A stretch of DNA of 64,000 bases from Streptomyces hygroscopicus (GCF_026168105.1 NZ_LBMW01000017.1:1-64000); one strand, 5' to 3'; positions 26,011-35,010 are shown, counted from the first letter of the stretch. Notes: a model not told the origin generated them from the sequence alone. Translations and numbers: made by a program.

Positions 26011-26380
26011 CCCGCAAAGCCTCCAATAGATCCAGATCGGGGGCAGGACTTGACCCCTTGTTTGCCGGGTCGAAGGGCCGTGTGACGACCGCTCCTCGCT
26101 CGACCAGGTCGGACAGCAACACCTTGATCACCGTGGCGGGCATCCGTGTGAGCCCGGCGATCTCGGCCACCGTGACCGGCCTCCGGCACAGCTCCAGCAC
26201 ATGGGTGTGATCCAGCCCGAGGTTGCTCCGGGGTGTGGCGCCGGTGGCCACGACCATGGTCATCAGGTCGAAGTGGCATGTGGGTCTGGTGCGCCCTTCG
26301 CTAACGGTGTACGGCCGGACCATCCGTCCGACGGCGTCGTCGAGCAGCGGCCTGTCCGGATCACCCGGGTCGTCCGGCAT
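25988..26380 (-). CDS. cvnC: Conservon protein CvnC (DUF742)
   Basis: A 130-residue DUF742 protein. It starts with an acidic/proline-containing N-terminus, then GRMVRPYTVSEGRT. The C-terminal half resembles a winged helix (PVTVAEIAGLTRMPATVIKV followed by LLSDLVERGAVV). In conservons it bridges the roadblock protein and the GTPase. The ATG at 26380 is 3 bp after the cvnB stop. Confidence 0.92.
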   Translation of the reverse strand: MPDDPGDPDRPLLDDAVGRMVRPYTVSEGRTRPTCHFDLMTMVVATGATPRSNLGLDHTHVLELCRRPVTVAEIAGLTRMPATVIKVLLSDLVERGAVVTRPFDPANKGSSPAPDLDLLEALRDGLLKRL

Positions 26381-26383
26381 CGC

Positions 26384-26779
26384 TCAGGGCCCCACCGACT
26401 GACGTGGCGAGGCCCCCAGGTGGGTGCGGACGCTCTTGACCATCATGGTCATCTCGTAGCCGAGCACTGCCACATCCGCGTCGCGCCCGGCGAGCACCGC
26501 CAGGAGGGCACCCCGCCCGGCCGCGGAGACGAAGAGCAGCGAGTTGCTGAGTTCGGTCACGATCTGCTGCACATCACCGCCGTCGTCGAACCGCTTGCCG
26601 GCACTGCGGGCCAGCGAGTAGAGCCCGCTGGACAGGGCAGCGAGGTGATCCGCCGCGTCCGTGTCCAGCCCGTCGGCGGCCATCACCAGACCGTCCGCGG
26701 ACAACAGCAGGGCGCTGCGCGTGTGCGGTACACGCTGCACAAGGCCGTTCAACAGCCAGGAAAGGTCTTCGCTCACCAC
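26384..26779 (-). CDS. cvnB: Conservon roadblock/LC7 protein CvnB
   Basis: A 131-residue single-domain roadblock/LC7 protein (SALLLSADGLVMAADGL and GALLAVLAGRDADVAVLGYE). Roadblock dimers commonly act as GTPase partners or activators, here for CvnD. Two adjacent GTG codons (26779 and 26776) could start it; a GAGGAG lies about 12 nt upstream. It begins 44 bp after cvnA. Confidence 0.92.
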   Translation of the reverse strand: MVSEDLSWLLNGLVQRVPHTRSALLLSADGLVMAADGLDTDAADHLAALSSGLYSLARSAGKRFDDGGDVQQIVTELSNSLLFVSAAGRGALLAVLAGRDADVAVLGYEMTMMVKSVRTHLGASPRQSVGP

Positions 26780-26823
26780 GATCGCGTACTTCTCCTCAAT
26801 GATGTCTGAATGACGTGTAACTG

Positions 26824-28452
26824 CTACGGGGCCGGGTCCGGTCGGGTGTGCCCGCGGACCGACGTGGTGGTGTCGGTTTCCGTGGATGCGCCCTCCATGG
26901 GGTCTTCGGCTATGCCGGACTCCTCGGCCCGGCGGACGCCGGTCCGGAAGGCGGCCATGAGGCCCGGGTCGTGGTCGGCTTCCTCAGCCGTCACGTCCGT
27001 GGGGGAGGCCTCTCGCAACTCGGGGGCGAGATGTTCCTGACGGCGGCGCTTGGGCAGCGACGGGCGGCCGTCCTCCGCCGAGGGGGCCGCATCGGGAGCC
27101 GGGAGGTGCTCGGCCACCGGTGCGGGTGCCGCGGTCCGGGCAACGGGGATCTCCCGCGCCGGTGACTGCTCCGCCGCGGCCCGGGGGGCTGGGGGGGCGA
27201 CGTCCGACGGCTGTTGCTGCGGTTCCGTCACCTCCTGCTGTTTGCCGAGCAGTTCGTGCGGCAGTACGACGACCGCCTGTGTGCCGCCGTAGACGTTGTT
27301 CTGCAGCCGTACGGCGATGCCGTGCCGCCGCGCCAGCGCGGAGACCACGTAGAGGCCGATCCGGCCGTCCTTGAGCAGCTCGCCCAGGGTGACCCTGTCG
27401 GGCGAGGTGAGCAGGGAGTTCATCTGGTTCCGCTGGGCGGAGTTCATGCCCAGGCCGCGGTCCTCGACCTCGATCGCCAGCCCGGCGGTGACGTGTTCGG
27501 CACGCAGCAGCACCTGGGTGTGGGGAGGCGAGAACACCGTGGCGTTCTCGACCAGTTCGGCCAGCAGGTGGACCACGTCGACAACCGCGTGCCCATTCAC
27601 CGTCCCCTCCACCGGGGGGACCAGCTTGACCCGCGCATACTGCTCGATCTCGGCGGCCGCGGACCGCATCACATCGCTCATGCTGACCGGCTGGGTCCAC
27701 AGCCGGTGGGAGACGGCGCCACCGAGCACGGCCAGGTTCTCGGCGTATCGCCGGATACGGGTGGCCAGATGGTCCACCCGGAACAGGCCCTTGAGCAGGT
27801 CCGGGTTCTCGACCTCGTTCTCCAGGTCGTCCAGCAGCCCGATCTCGCGGTGCACCAGGGACTCGAGTCTGCGGGCCATGTTGGCGAAGACCTCGAAGTG
27901 CTCGCCGCCGTGCGGCTGTGCCGCCGGCTCCTGGGCGGTCGCCTCGACGGTGCGCCGGGCGGACGCGATCTCGTCCCCGAGCCGTTCCAGCGTCTCCTCC
28001 GCCTGGTCCGGCAACGGGCTGTCCTGATGCCGCAGGCGCTCCGCCATCTCCTGGCTGCGCTCCAACTCCAGCCACAGCCGCGCCAGTTCGGCCTGGCCCC
28101 GGGCCGCGAAGCTGCTCACCTCGGCATAACGGCGCGCCAGTGCCCGCGCCTTCGCGACGGCGAAGAGCCCTGCGCCCGCGAGGATCCCGCAGACGACCAG
28201 CAGGGTGCCGATGAGCAGACCCCGCAGGACACCCGGGTCGGGGTGGCTCGCGCCCGTGGTGAACAGGAGAGCGGCGGCTCCGGCTCCCGCGGCCGCGACC
28301 AGCCCGGCAGGCAGCACCGCGAGAAGCACCAGGTGCCGCTCGACCTCCTTGCCATGCCCGGCCGCATGGATGTCCGGAACATGCCACACCTGGGGGTCCA
28401 TTGCCCTCGTCTCCTCGGCGGCAGGTGCGGGCAGCATCGACGATTCCTGCAT
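26824..28452 (-). CDS. cvnA: Conservon sensor histidine kinase-like protein CvnA
   Basis: A 542-residue membrane protein. Two hydrophobic segments lie at the N-terminus (LVLLAVLPAGLVAAAGAGAAA and GLLIGTLLVVCGILAGAGLFA). A coiled-coil-like region follows. The HATPase domain has the N-box HLLAELVENATVFSPP, DRGLGM and GLYVVSALARRHGI. The DHp-like segment reads FRVDHLATRIRRYAENLAVL. The C-terminal 120 residues are Pro/Glu/Ala-rich and disordered. I chose the ATG at 28452 with AGGGA upstream; a GTG at 28470 and later ATGs are possible. It is the signal-receiving member of the conservon. Confidence 0.92.
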   Translation of the reverse strand: MQESSMLPAPAAEETRAMDPQVWHVPDIHAAGHGKEVERHLVLLAVLPAGLVAAAGAGAAALLFTTGASHPDPGVLRGLLIGTLLVVCGILAGAGLFAVAKARALARRYAEVSSFAARGQAELARLWLELERSQEMAERLRHQDSPLPDQAEETLERLGDEIASARRTVEATAQEPAAQPHGGEHFEVFANMARRLESLVHREIGLLDDLENEVENPDLLKGLFRVDHLATRIRRYAENLAVLGGAVSHRLWTQPVSMSDVMRSAAAEIEQYARVKLVPPVEGTVNGHAVVDVVHLLAELVENATVFSPPHTQVLLRAEHVTAGLAIEVEDRGLGMNSAQRNQMNSLLTSPDRVTLGELLKDGRIGLYVVSALARRHGIAVRLQNNVYGGTQAVVVLPHELLGKQQEVTEPQQQPSDVAPPAPRAAAEQSPAREIPVARTAAPAPVAEHLPAPDAAPSAEDGRPSLPKRRRQEHLAPELREASPTDVTAEEADHDPGLMAAFRTGVRRAEESGIAEDPMEGASTETDTTTSVRGHTRPDPAP

Positions 28453-28663
28453 CACAGTCCCTGGTCGCAAATCAGCCAGCAGGCCAAAAGTGTGCGATGC
28501 ACGTTACAGGTAACTGCACTCCGCGTCACGACCGGTTACCTAGTGGGTAATGATTTACCAGACTGCGCTACCCCTGGCGCAACCGCCCGTCGCATCGAGG
28601 ACTCGTCTCGCCATGCCAACCGTCCAGGTGGAGCATGGAGGTGAACGACGAAGGAGGCCCGTC

Positions 28664-28828
28664 ATGAAATCCGGAGCCTCGGATTACGACATGTGGTACT
28701 CGCACACGCCGTCCCAGGCCGAGGGCGAACGCGACGAGGTGAGCGAGCGCACGGCGATGGAGCAGCACCCGGACGTCCCCAGGACCGAACCGTCCCAGGC
28801 GGAGGGCGAGCGGAGCGACGACATCTAG
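28664..28828 (+). CDS. Small hydrophilic protein with repeated PSQAEGER motif
   Basis: A 54-residue, strongly charged protein. The octapeptide PSQAEGER occurs twice (about residues 16-23 and 43-50), after an aromatic start SDYDMWY. The ATG at 28664 has an excellent site (AAGGAGG, 7-nt spacing), which argues for real translation. It is divergent from cvnA. I do not recognise a family and assign no function. Confidence 0.7.
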   Translation: MKSGASDYDMWYSHTPSQAEGERDEVSERTAMEQHPDVPRTEPSQAEGERSDDI

Positions 28829-28858
28829 CCCCATCCAGACCGTTGATCCGAACGCGGC

Positions 28859-28948
28859 GATCGCCCGTATCCCGTGATCCCGCGATCCCGTGATCCCGGA
28901 TCGCCTGTGCCCGTGATCGCCCGCGCCCGTGATCGCCCGTGATCGCCT
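28859..28948. repeat. Cluster of short CCCGTGATC-type repeats
   Basis: The nonamer CCCGTGATC occurs at least five times between 28871 and 28945, with variants CGCGATC and GGATCGC between. It lies after the small gene and before the PP2C gene, about 270 bp with no other gene. It could be slipped-strand noise or form alternating hairpins, since GATC is self-complementary. Confidence 0.7.
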
Positions 28949-29097
28949 GGCAGGCAGGGAGCCGGGCCCGGCCGAGGGGACCGGCTCCCTGCCGTGTCCG
29001 GCTGTTCCGCCCGACGCGAATTGCCGGACACCGCCTAGACTCGGAAAGGTGGCCCGGCCCGGGTCCGGGCCGATCGGCCGGAGGGCGGTGGCCTTGG

Positions 29098-29862
29098 GTG
29101 TCGTACGTCGCTGTGAGCGCGCTGAGCCATCCCGGGCTGTTGCGGGACAAGAACGAGGACAGCCTGGTCGCGGGGCCGTGGACGCTGTGCGCGACCGTCA
29201 CCGAGAATCCGCAGACTCTGGTGTTCCCGATGGGTACGCCGCTTGTCGTCGCGGTGGCCGACGGGCTCGGCGGGCATCCCGGCGGCGAGGAGGCCAGTGC
29301 GCTCGTCGTCCGGCGACTCGCGTCCATCGGGCCAGCGCTGAACAGTGAGGACACCGTCCGGGAGGCCGTCGAGTCCTGCAACCGGGCCGTCTACGCCGCC
29401 GCCGAGGCCAAGGGCGACGACGGTGACGAGCTCAGCGAGCTCATGACGATGGGAACCACGCTCGCCGGGGTCGTCGTACTGTCCGACTCGCTGCTGGTGT
29501 TCAACGTGGGCGACAGCCGGGTCCTCGCCGCGCCGCGCGAGGGGCCCCGGCTGCTGAGCACGGACGACAGCCCGCCGCTGCAACCGGGGCAGCGCACCAC
29601 CTCGCTGGTGACGCAGTCCCTCGGCGGCACCCCGGGGTACCGCGCCGTCGTACCTCATGTGACCACCCAGCCGCTGTCGCCCGGTGACCGCTACCTCGTC
29701 TGCACCGACGGCCTGACCGATCCCGTGCCGGAGGACGCCGTCGCCGCCGTGCTGCGGGAGCACGACGACGGCCGGGCCGCCTTCGAGCTGTGGAAGGCCG
29801 CCATCGCCGAGGGCGGGCCCGACAACATCACTCTGGCCCTCGTACGCGTCGCCGAGGCCTGA
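29098..29862 (+). CDS. PP2C-family Ser/Thr protein phosphatase
   Basis: A 254-residue metal-dependent phosphatase. Motifs in order are SHPGLLRDKNEDS, VADGLGGHPGGEEAS (metal-binding Asp), GTTLAG, NVGDSRVL, CTDGLTDPV and GGPDNITLAL. All metal ligands expected in PPM enzymes appear present. It is cytoplasmic with no extra domain. The GTG at 29098 is supported by GGAGGG about 12 nt upstream; the frame before it looks non-coding. Likely substrates are Ser/Thr-phosphorylated proteins; no kinase gene is adjacent. Confidence 0.88.
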   Translation: MSYVAVSALSHPGLLRDKNEDSLVAGPWTLCATVTENPQTLVFPMGTPLVVAVADGLGGHPGGEEASALVVRRLASIGPALNSEDTVREAVESCNRAVYAAAEAKGDDGDELSELMTMGTTLAGVVVLSDSLLVFNVGDSRVLAAPREGPRLLSTDDSPPLQPGQRTTSLVTQSLGGTPGYRAVVPHVTTQPLSPGDRYLVCTDGLTDPVPEDAVAAVLREHDDGRAAFELWKAAIAEGGPDNITLALVRVAEA

Positions 29863-29893
29863 GGGCAATGCCGTTGCTTTACGGGATTGCCCT
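29862..29893. terminator. Bidirectional terminator between PP2C and GH65 genes
   Basis: AGGGCAAT...ATTGCCCT with an inner CCGT...ACGG forms a long stem broken by one G-G mismatch, loop TGCTTT. It fills the entire gap between the two convergent stops and overlaps the GH65 stop codon. Confidence 0.8.
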
Positions 29894-32280
29894 TAGGCGG
29901 GCTTCGCGTCGGATTCGGCAAGCACCAGCCGGGACGTCTCTCCCGGCTCGATGCGGACCGCACGGTCCGGCAGCCGGAGCTCGATGGGGGAACGATCCGA
30001 GGAGGGCACCTCGATCGCCAGACGGCCGCGCTCCAGCCGCAACCTCACGCCCCAGTGGCCCTGGTAGCGGATGGAGAACCCGTACGAGGACAGCTCCGGC
30101 AGCGGCACGGGGTCCAGCCACAGCGCTCCCTCACGGGTCTCGAGTCCGGTCAGTCCGCGCTGGACGAGGTCGAGGGTGCCCCCCATGGCGCCGAGGTGGA
30201 TGCCCTCGCCCGTGGTGCCGCCCTGCACATCGGCGATGTCGCCCCGCAGGGCTTCCTGGCAGAACTCCCACGCCTCGGCGCGCCGGGCCCGGGCCAGGAC
30301 CCAGCCGTGGACCAGGCCGCTGAGGGTGGACCCGTGGCTGGTGCGGGACAGGTAGTAGTCCACGGTCCGCCGCCAGGTGTCCTCGTCCAGTCGCAGGCCC
30401 AACCTGCCGAAGACGCGCTGGAGTTCGGACGGCGAGAAGAGGTAACCGAGCATCAGGACGTCGGCCTGCTTGGACGCCTGGTAACGGTTGACCGTGTCCC
30501 CCTCCGCCTCCAGGATCCGGTCGAGGCGCCGGATGTCGCCGTAGCGCCTGCGGTAGCCGTCCCAGTCGAGCCCCACCAGGTCGCCGTAGCCGTCGAACTG
30601 GCTGATGACCTCGTCGTGGAAAGGGACGTGGAGCGTGCGGGAGACGTCCTCCCACTGTTCCAGTTCGGCGCTCTCAAGGCCGGTGCGCTCGACGAGTTCA
30701 CGCCGACGGGGTTCGGGCAGGGCGTCCAGCACCTCCAGGGTGCGGGTGAGCACCCATGCGGCGGTGACATTGGTGTAGGCGTTGTCGTCGAGGCCGGGCT
30801 CCGGCGCGCCGGGGTAGGCGTCGTGGTACTCGTCGGGGCCGACCACACCCCGGATGCGGTGCCGCCCGATGCGCTCGTCGTAGATCGCCGAGTCCGCCCA
30901 GAAGCGGGCGATCTGCAACAGCATCTCGGCGCCCTTGGTGTGCAGGAACTCGGCGTCGCCGCTGGCCTCGCAGTACTGCCACACGTTGTACGCGACGGCC
31001 GAGCCGACGTGCCGCTGGAGACGGGAGTGATCGGGCAGCCATCGCCCGGAACGCGGGTTGAGGTGCAGCTCCTGGGTCTCCTCGCGCCCGTCGCTTCCGC
31101 TCTGCCAGGGGTACAGCGCTCCTCTCCGGCCGATGGCCCGCGCCGCGGCGCGGGCACGGTCGAGGCGCCGGTGGCGGTAGTGCAGCAGGGCGCGGGACAC
31201 CTCGGGGAAGTGCAGATTGAGGTACGGCAGCACGAACAGCTCGTCCCAGAAGACATGGCCGCGGTACGCCTCCCCGTGCAGGCCGCGGGCGGGCACGCCC
31301 ACGTCGAGGTCGGCGGTGTGCGGCGAGAGGGTCTGCAGTACGTGGAAGAGGTGCAGCCGCAGGACTTCCCCGGCCTTGCCGGAGACGTCGAGCCGGGCCC
31401 GCCGCCACAGCTGGCCCCAGGCCGTGAGATGGGTCGCGAGCAGTTCGTCGAAGCCGGGTGCCGCGCCCACCCGGTCGACCGCGGCGCGCAACGGGTCGCT
31501 GATGGCCGGGTCACGGGAGGTGTGCAGGGCGATGGTCTTGTCGACGGTGACCGTCCGTCCGGGCGTCAGGTCGAGGCGCACCCGCTGGACGGCTCGGGGG
31601 TGGACGTGCAGGGTGGAGATCCGCGCGCCGACGGTCAGACGGGCCGCCAGGCCGACCCGGATGTCGGAGGTATGGGTCCGGCAGCGCAGCCACACCGTGT
31701 CGGGGGCGGCCGTACCGGTGTGCGTATGGACCAGATGACGGCCGTCCAGGTCTCGGTAGCGCGCCACACCCGCGTTGGTGACCCCGCCGTCGAGCGCGGC
31801 CTCGACCTCCAGCTGTCCGGCGAAGCCCTCGGCCGTGAACTCGGTGCGCAGGGCGGCGAGATGGGGGTCGGCCATGTGCGCGAGGCGCTGCTGCCGTACG
31901 GACAGCGCACGGCCGTCGCCGAGCCCGTACCGCGTCCGGCGTTCCAGCACCCCCGAGGAGAGGTGGAGGACCTGATGGTGGTCGAGGACGGTTCCCGTGT
32001 CCGGGGTGAGCCAAGGCCGACCGGCGAGGCGGAAGCGCAGCGGAAGCCAGTTCGGCAGGTTGACCATGTCCTCGTTCTCGACCTGGCGTCCCGCCACCTG
32101 TGAGGTGAGCCGGTCGTAGCAGCCGGCCACATAGGTGCCCGGGTAGTGCACGCCGTCCGCGGTGCACTCGGGGAGCGCCCCCCGGGTGGCGAAGTAGCCG
32201 TTGCCCAGCGTGCACAGGGACTCCCTCAGGCGTTCGCCCGCGGGGTCGTAGCCCTCGTACTGCCAGGTCCAGCCTGCCAC
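29893..32280 (-). CDS. GH65 family disaccharide phosphorylase/hydrolase
   Basis: A 795-residue cytoplasmic enzyme of glycoside hydrolase family 65 (maltose, trehalose, kojibiose and nigerose phosphorylases). The N-terminal beta-sandwich begins GWTWQYEGYDPAGERLRESL with LCTLGNGYFATRGALPE, and the (alpha/alpha)6 barrel holds the catalytic acid E484 in VVGPDEYHDAYPG. The C-terminal region TTGEGIHLGAMGGTLDLVQR is typical. I chose the GTG at 32280 because GGGAGGA lies before it; a GTG at 32337 adds 19 atypical residues. Phosphorolysis would yield beta-glucose 1-phosphate without spending ATP, useful in energy-limited cells. Substrate is undetermined. Confidence 0.88.
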   Translation of the reverse strand: MAGWTWQYEGYDPAGERLRESLCTLGNGYFATRGALPECTADGVHYPGTYVAGCYDRLTSQVAGRQVENEDMVNLPNWLPLRFRLAGRPWLTPDTGTVLDHHQVLHLSSGVLERRTRYGLGDGRALSVRQQRLAHMADPHLAALRTEFTAEGFAGQLEVEAALDGGVTNAGVARYRDLDGRHLVHTHTGTAAPDTVWLRCRTHTSDIRVGLAARLTVGARISTLHVHPRAVQRVRLDLTPGRTVTVDKTIALHTSRDPAISDPLRAAVDRVGAAPGFDELLATHLTAWGQLWRRARLDVSGKAGEVLRLHLFHVLQTLSPHTADLDVGVPARGLHGEAYRGHVFWDELFVLPYLNLHFPEVSRALLHYRHRRLDRARAAARAIGRRGALYPWQSGSDGREETQELHLNPRSGRWLPDHSRLQRHVGSAVAYNVWQYCEASGDAEFLHTKGAEMLLQIARFWADSAIYDERIGRHRIRGVVGPDEYHDAYPGAPEPGLDDNAYTNVTAAWVLTRTLEVLDALPEPRRRELVERTGLESAELEQWEDVSRTLHVPFHDEVISQFDGYGDLVGLDWDGYRRRYGDIRRLDRILEAEGDTVNRYQASKQADVLMLGYLFSPSELQRVFGRLGLRLDEDTWRRTVDYYLSRTSHGSTLSGLVHGWVLARARRAEAWEFCQEALRGDIADVQGGTTGEGIHLGAMGGTLDLVQRGLTGLETREGALWLDPVPLPELSSYGFSIRYQGHWGVRLRLERGRLAIEVPSSDRSPIELRLPDRAVRIEPGETSRLVLAESDAKPA

Positions 32281-32367
32281 TGCGACGTTCCTCCCACGAG
32301 CGTCCGCGAGGTCACGTACGACGGTGCAGGCAGGCACCGTCCTGCACCAGTTTCGCCGCTGAAGCGG

Positions 32368-33255
32368 TCACATCCGCTGAGGCACGACCGCGACCGGGCA
32401 ATCGGCGTGGTGCAGCAGCGTGTGACTCACCCGGCCGAGCCGGGAGCCGAAGTGACCCTGCCGTCGTCGCGCTCCTGTGACGACGAGATCCGCGGCGGCC
32501 GAACGCTTCAGCAGCACCGCATGGGCAGGTCCTTCGGCCGTGGCGGAGCGCACCCGCACCCCGGGGTGGTCCGCCATCACGGCCCCGAGCAGGGCGTCGA
32601 GCAGATCGGACGCCTGCTGCTCGTGATTGCGTGCCGATTCCCCCGCCGACAGGCGATGGCCGGTGGTCTCGTGGGCGGGACGGCGCCAGGCCCGTACGAC
32701 GTCCAGGACGCACCCGCGCGCCTCGGCCTCGCGGAAGGCGAACCGCACGGCCTCGCCACTCGTGTCGGGCTCCCCGGCGCCGAGCAGGATCCGATCGTGC
32801 GTCCCGGCCAGTCCGGCCTTGTCACCCCGGACCACGATCACCGGGCAGTGGGCCCGAGCGGCCACGGCCAGGCCCACCGAGCCGAGGAGCAGCCCCTTGA
32901 TCTCGCCGCGGCCCCGGGACCCGGTCAACAGGGCGGAGGCGTTGTTGCCCTCGCGCAGCAGAGCCGACACCGCGTCCTCGGGCAGCACATCGCCGGTCAC
33001 CTTCACCTCCGGGTTCCGCCGCCGTGCGCGCTCGGTCGCCGATCCGACGACGTTCTCCGCCATCACTTTCTCGGCCGGGCGGTAGAGGCCGCTCGACGCT
33101 GTGGCGCCCTCGTACCGTTCCCACAGGGAGGCGTACACCAGCCGGAGGGGAAGACCGTGCCGGGCGGCTTCGTCCGTCGCCCAGTCGACCGCAGCGAGGC
33201 TCGAGTCCGATCCGTCGACGCCCACGACCAGGGGCAGCTCCGTCAGCTCCGTCAT
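32368..33255 (-). CDS. Tandem universal stress protein
   Basis: A 295-residue protein of two USP domains. Domain 1 starts PLVVGVDGSDSS and has the ATP-binding pattern TGSRGRGEIKGLLLGSV. Domain 2 starts DRILLGAGEPDTSG and ends VTGARRRQGHFGSRLGRVSH with CPVAVVP. The ATG at 33255 follows GGAGGTGGGAAGG. Multi-copy tandem USPs are a hallmark of the mycobacterial DosR regulon, and a candidate regulator box lies 115 bp upstream. Confidence 0.92.
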   Translation of the reverse strand: MTELTELPLVVGVDGSDSSLAAVDWATDEAARHGLPLRLVYASLWERYEGATASSGLYRPAEKVMAENVVGSATERARRRNPEVKVTGDVLPEDAVSALLREGNNASALLTGSRGRGEIKGLLLGSVGLAVAARAHCPVIVVRGDKAGLAGTHDRILLGAGEPDTSGEAVRFAFREAEARGCVLDVVRAWRRPAHETTGHRLSAGESARNHEQQASDLLDALLGAVMADHPGVRVRSATAEGPAHAVLLKRSAAADLVVTGARRRQGHFGSRLGRVSHTLLHHADCPVAVVPQRM

Positions 33256-33369
33256 CCTTCCCACCTCCTTACCGCCTTTCACCGGCCTGCCAGGTCCTGC
33301 GGCGGCGGGCTACCACCACCCTCACATCCCCGGCCCGACGGCGGCAGGGGCGACCGGGCTCACATCGGG

Positions 33370-33383
33370 GGGACGTTCGGCCC
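33370..33383. promoter_or_regulatory. Candidate OsdR/DosR box
   Basis: GGGACGTTCGGCCC, a near-palindrome (GGGAC-N4-GGCCC) about 115 bp before the USP start and in the shared region with a CBS gene. It fits the island consensus GGGNCNTTCGGNCC and resembles one core of the mycobacterial DosR box (GGGACT...AGTCCC). Confidence 0.5.
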
Positions 33384-33405
33384 ATGCCGGCGGTGTGCAC
33401 GACGT

Positions 33406-33475
33406 CCTCGTCATGCCTCGTCATGCCTCGTCATGCCTCGTCATGCCTCGTCATGCCTCGTCCTGCCTCGTCCCG
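33406..33475. repeat. 10-bp tandem repeat, about seven units
   Basis: The unit CCTCGTCATG is repeated five times exactly (33406-33455), followed by two degraded units (CCTCGTCCTG, CCTCGTCCCG). It lies in the 414-bp divergent region 33256-33669 between the USP and CBS genes, between two candidate regulator boxes. That region holds no other gene. Confidence 0.95.
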
Positions 33476-33502
33476 CCTCACCGGTGTCGAGAGCCCGTGG
33501 AA

Positions 33503-33516
33503 GGGCCGAACGACCC
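33503..33516. promoter_or_regulatory. Candidate OsdR/DosR box (reverse orientation)
   Basis: GGGCCGAACGACCC; on the minus strand it reads GGGTCGTTCGGCCC. It lies 154 bp before the CBS-BON start at 33670. Confidence 0.45.
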
Positions 33517-33669
33517 CCTGTCAGGACCGGGCGACCCGTGGTACTCGAGCGGCCCCGCGTCCACTCTGGACACAGGAACCCCCGTCCCCTCGAAACAGGA
33601 ACCCCGCCGCTCCGGAAACAGGACCCCTCACCGCCTGTCGGCCGCATCTGGCATCCCGAGGAGGAGACC

Positions 33670-34314
33670 GTGCCCAGCACCCCGTACGTCGTGAGCGACG
33701 TGATGACACGGGCCGTCGTCGCCGTCGGCCGTGACGCCCCCTTCAAGGACATCGCCCGGCTCATGGAACAGTGGAAGGTCAGCGCCCTGCCCGTGCTGGA
33801 GGGCGAGGGCCGCGTGATCGGCGTTGTCTCCGAAGCGGATCTGCTGCCCAAGGAGGAGTTCCGCGACAGCGATCCCGACCGCTTCACACAGCTCCATCGC
33901 CTGCCCGACCTGGCCAAGGCGGGCGCGCTCACCGCCGAGGAACTGATGACCTCACCGGCCGTCACCGTCCACCCCGGCAGCACCCTCGCCCAGGCTGCAC
34001 GCATCATGGCCCAGCGCAGGATCAAGCGGCTTCCGGTCGTCAACGACGAGGGCATACTCGAAGGCATCATCAGCCGCGCCGATCTGCTCAAGGTGTTCCT
34101 GCGCCCGGACAACGAGATCGCGGACGAGATCCGGCGCGACATCGTCGACGTGCTCTTCCCCACCCCGGTGGAACCGATCCACATCATGGTCGCCGAGGGC
34201 GTCGTCACCCTGACCGGCAAGGTTCAGGACACCGATCGGATCCCCCTGACCGTCCGCCTGGTGCAGGGCATCGAGGGCGTGGTGGACGTCGACTGCCACC
34301 TCTGCGGGGAGTAG
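33670..34314 (+). CDS. CBS-pair and BON domain protein (island copy 1)
   Basis: A 214-residue protein. Two CBS motifs (SDVMTRAVVAVGRDAPFKDI with SALPVLEGEGRVIGVVSEADL; then EELMTSPAVTVHPGSTLAQA with RLPVVNDEGILEGIISRADL) form a Bateman module, which usually binds adenine nucleotides. A BON domain follows (VAEGVVTLTGKVQDTDRIPL). The start is a GTG at 33670 after GAGGAGGAGA. It is closely similar to the copy at 41938. No partner enzyme domain is fused, so it may sense energy charge on its own. Confidence 0.9.
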   Translation: MPSTPYVVSDVMTRAVVAVGRDAPFKDIARLMEQWKVSALPVLEGEGRVIGVVSEADLLPKEEFRDSDPDRFTQLHRLPDLAKAGALTAEELMTSPAVTVHPGSTLAQAARIMAQRRIKRLPVVNDEGILEGIISRADLLKVFLRPDNEIADEIRRDIVDVLFPTPVEPIHIMVAEGVVTLTGKVQDTDRIPLTVRLVQGIEGVVDVDCHLCGE

Positions 34315-34365
34315 GCCTCAAGGCTGTCCCCCGGACTGGTCGATGCCCGGGACCCGCCGGGCCGG

Positions 34366-34959
34366 TCAGCCGATCGTCCGCCGCCACCGAGGGCCGACCT
34401 GCTCCCACTCCCGGTCCCACTCCCCCATGCGCCGCCGGTCGAGCCGTACGCGTACCAGCCGGCCGACGACCAGAACCCCGGCTGCGGCGCCGGTCCCGGC
34501 CAACGCGCCGACGAGCGACGCCTGCAGCCGTGCCTGAGCCTCGCCGGCCGGCTTGGAGACCAGCCGTCCCGCGCGATCCGTCCAGACGACCACCGATGTT
34601 CCCGCCCGCGCGCCGGGGGAGACCCTGGCCGACCCCGTGTGCGTCACACCGTCAGCGGTGGTCCAGCGCACGTTCGCCCAGGCGATGCCTTCCCGGTAGG
34701 CGGGCCTCGCCTGCGGGGTCTTCGCCGGGTCCTCGGTCAGCACCGCGTGCGCCGCGTACGAATGGGCGCGGAGCGCGGCGAGTCCCTGGTACTCCGCCCC
34801 GGCCGCCGCCTGCCCCGCGAACACCCCGGCCAGGAGGGCGAGGAGCCAGGTGACGAGGACGGTCCACGCCTCCACACCATCGCTGCGGCGCCGCAGCGGG
34901 TTGCGGCGCCACCGCCAGAACCACGGCTTCGTCGCCGACGTACTGCGTGTCGTCCCCAT
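34366..34959 (-). CDS. Rv1733c-family membrane protein
   Basis: A 197-residue protein with two membrane segments (WTVLVTWLLALLAGVFAGQAA and LVGALAGTGAAAGVLVVGRLV) flanking an extracytoplasmic loop. The basic N-terminus reads RWRRNPLRRRSDGVEAW, a signature of Rv1733c-type actinobacterial proteins; Rv1733c is a DosR-regulon member in M. tuberculosis. The ATG at 34959 has AAGGTGA upstream. It is the last gene of a four-gene minus-strand run. Function unknown. Confidence 0.85.
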   Translation of the reverse strand: MGTTRSTSATKPWFWRWRRNPLRRRSDGVEAWTVLVTWLLALLAGVFAGQAAAGAEYQGLAALRAHSYAAHAVLTEDPAKTPQARPAYREGIAWANVRWTTADGVTHTGSARVSPGARAGTSVVVWTDRAGRLVSKPAGEAQARLQASLVGALAGTGAAAGVLVVGRLVRVRLDRRRMGEWDREWEQVGPRWRRTIG

Positions 34960-35010
34960 GACCGTCACCTTCTGCGCGGACTGCCGGCCTCCTCGGGCCA
35001 CCCGCGGACG

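Noticed and set aside
33406..33475. Possible CRISPR array
   Set aside because: The 10-bp units are directly adjacent with no spacers, and no cas gene is present.
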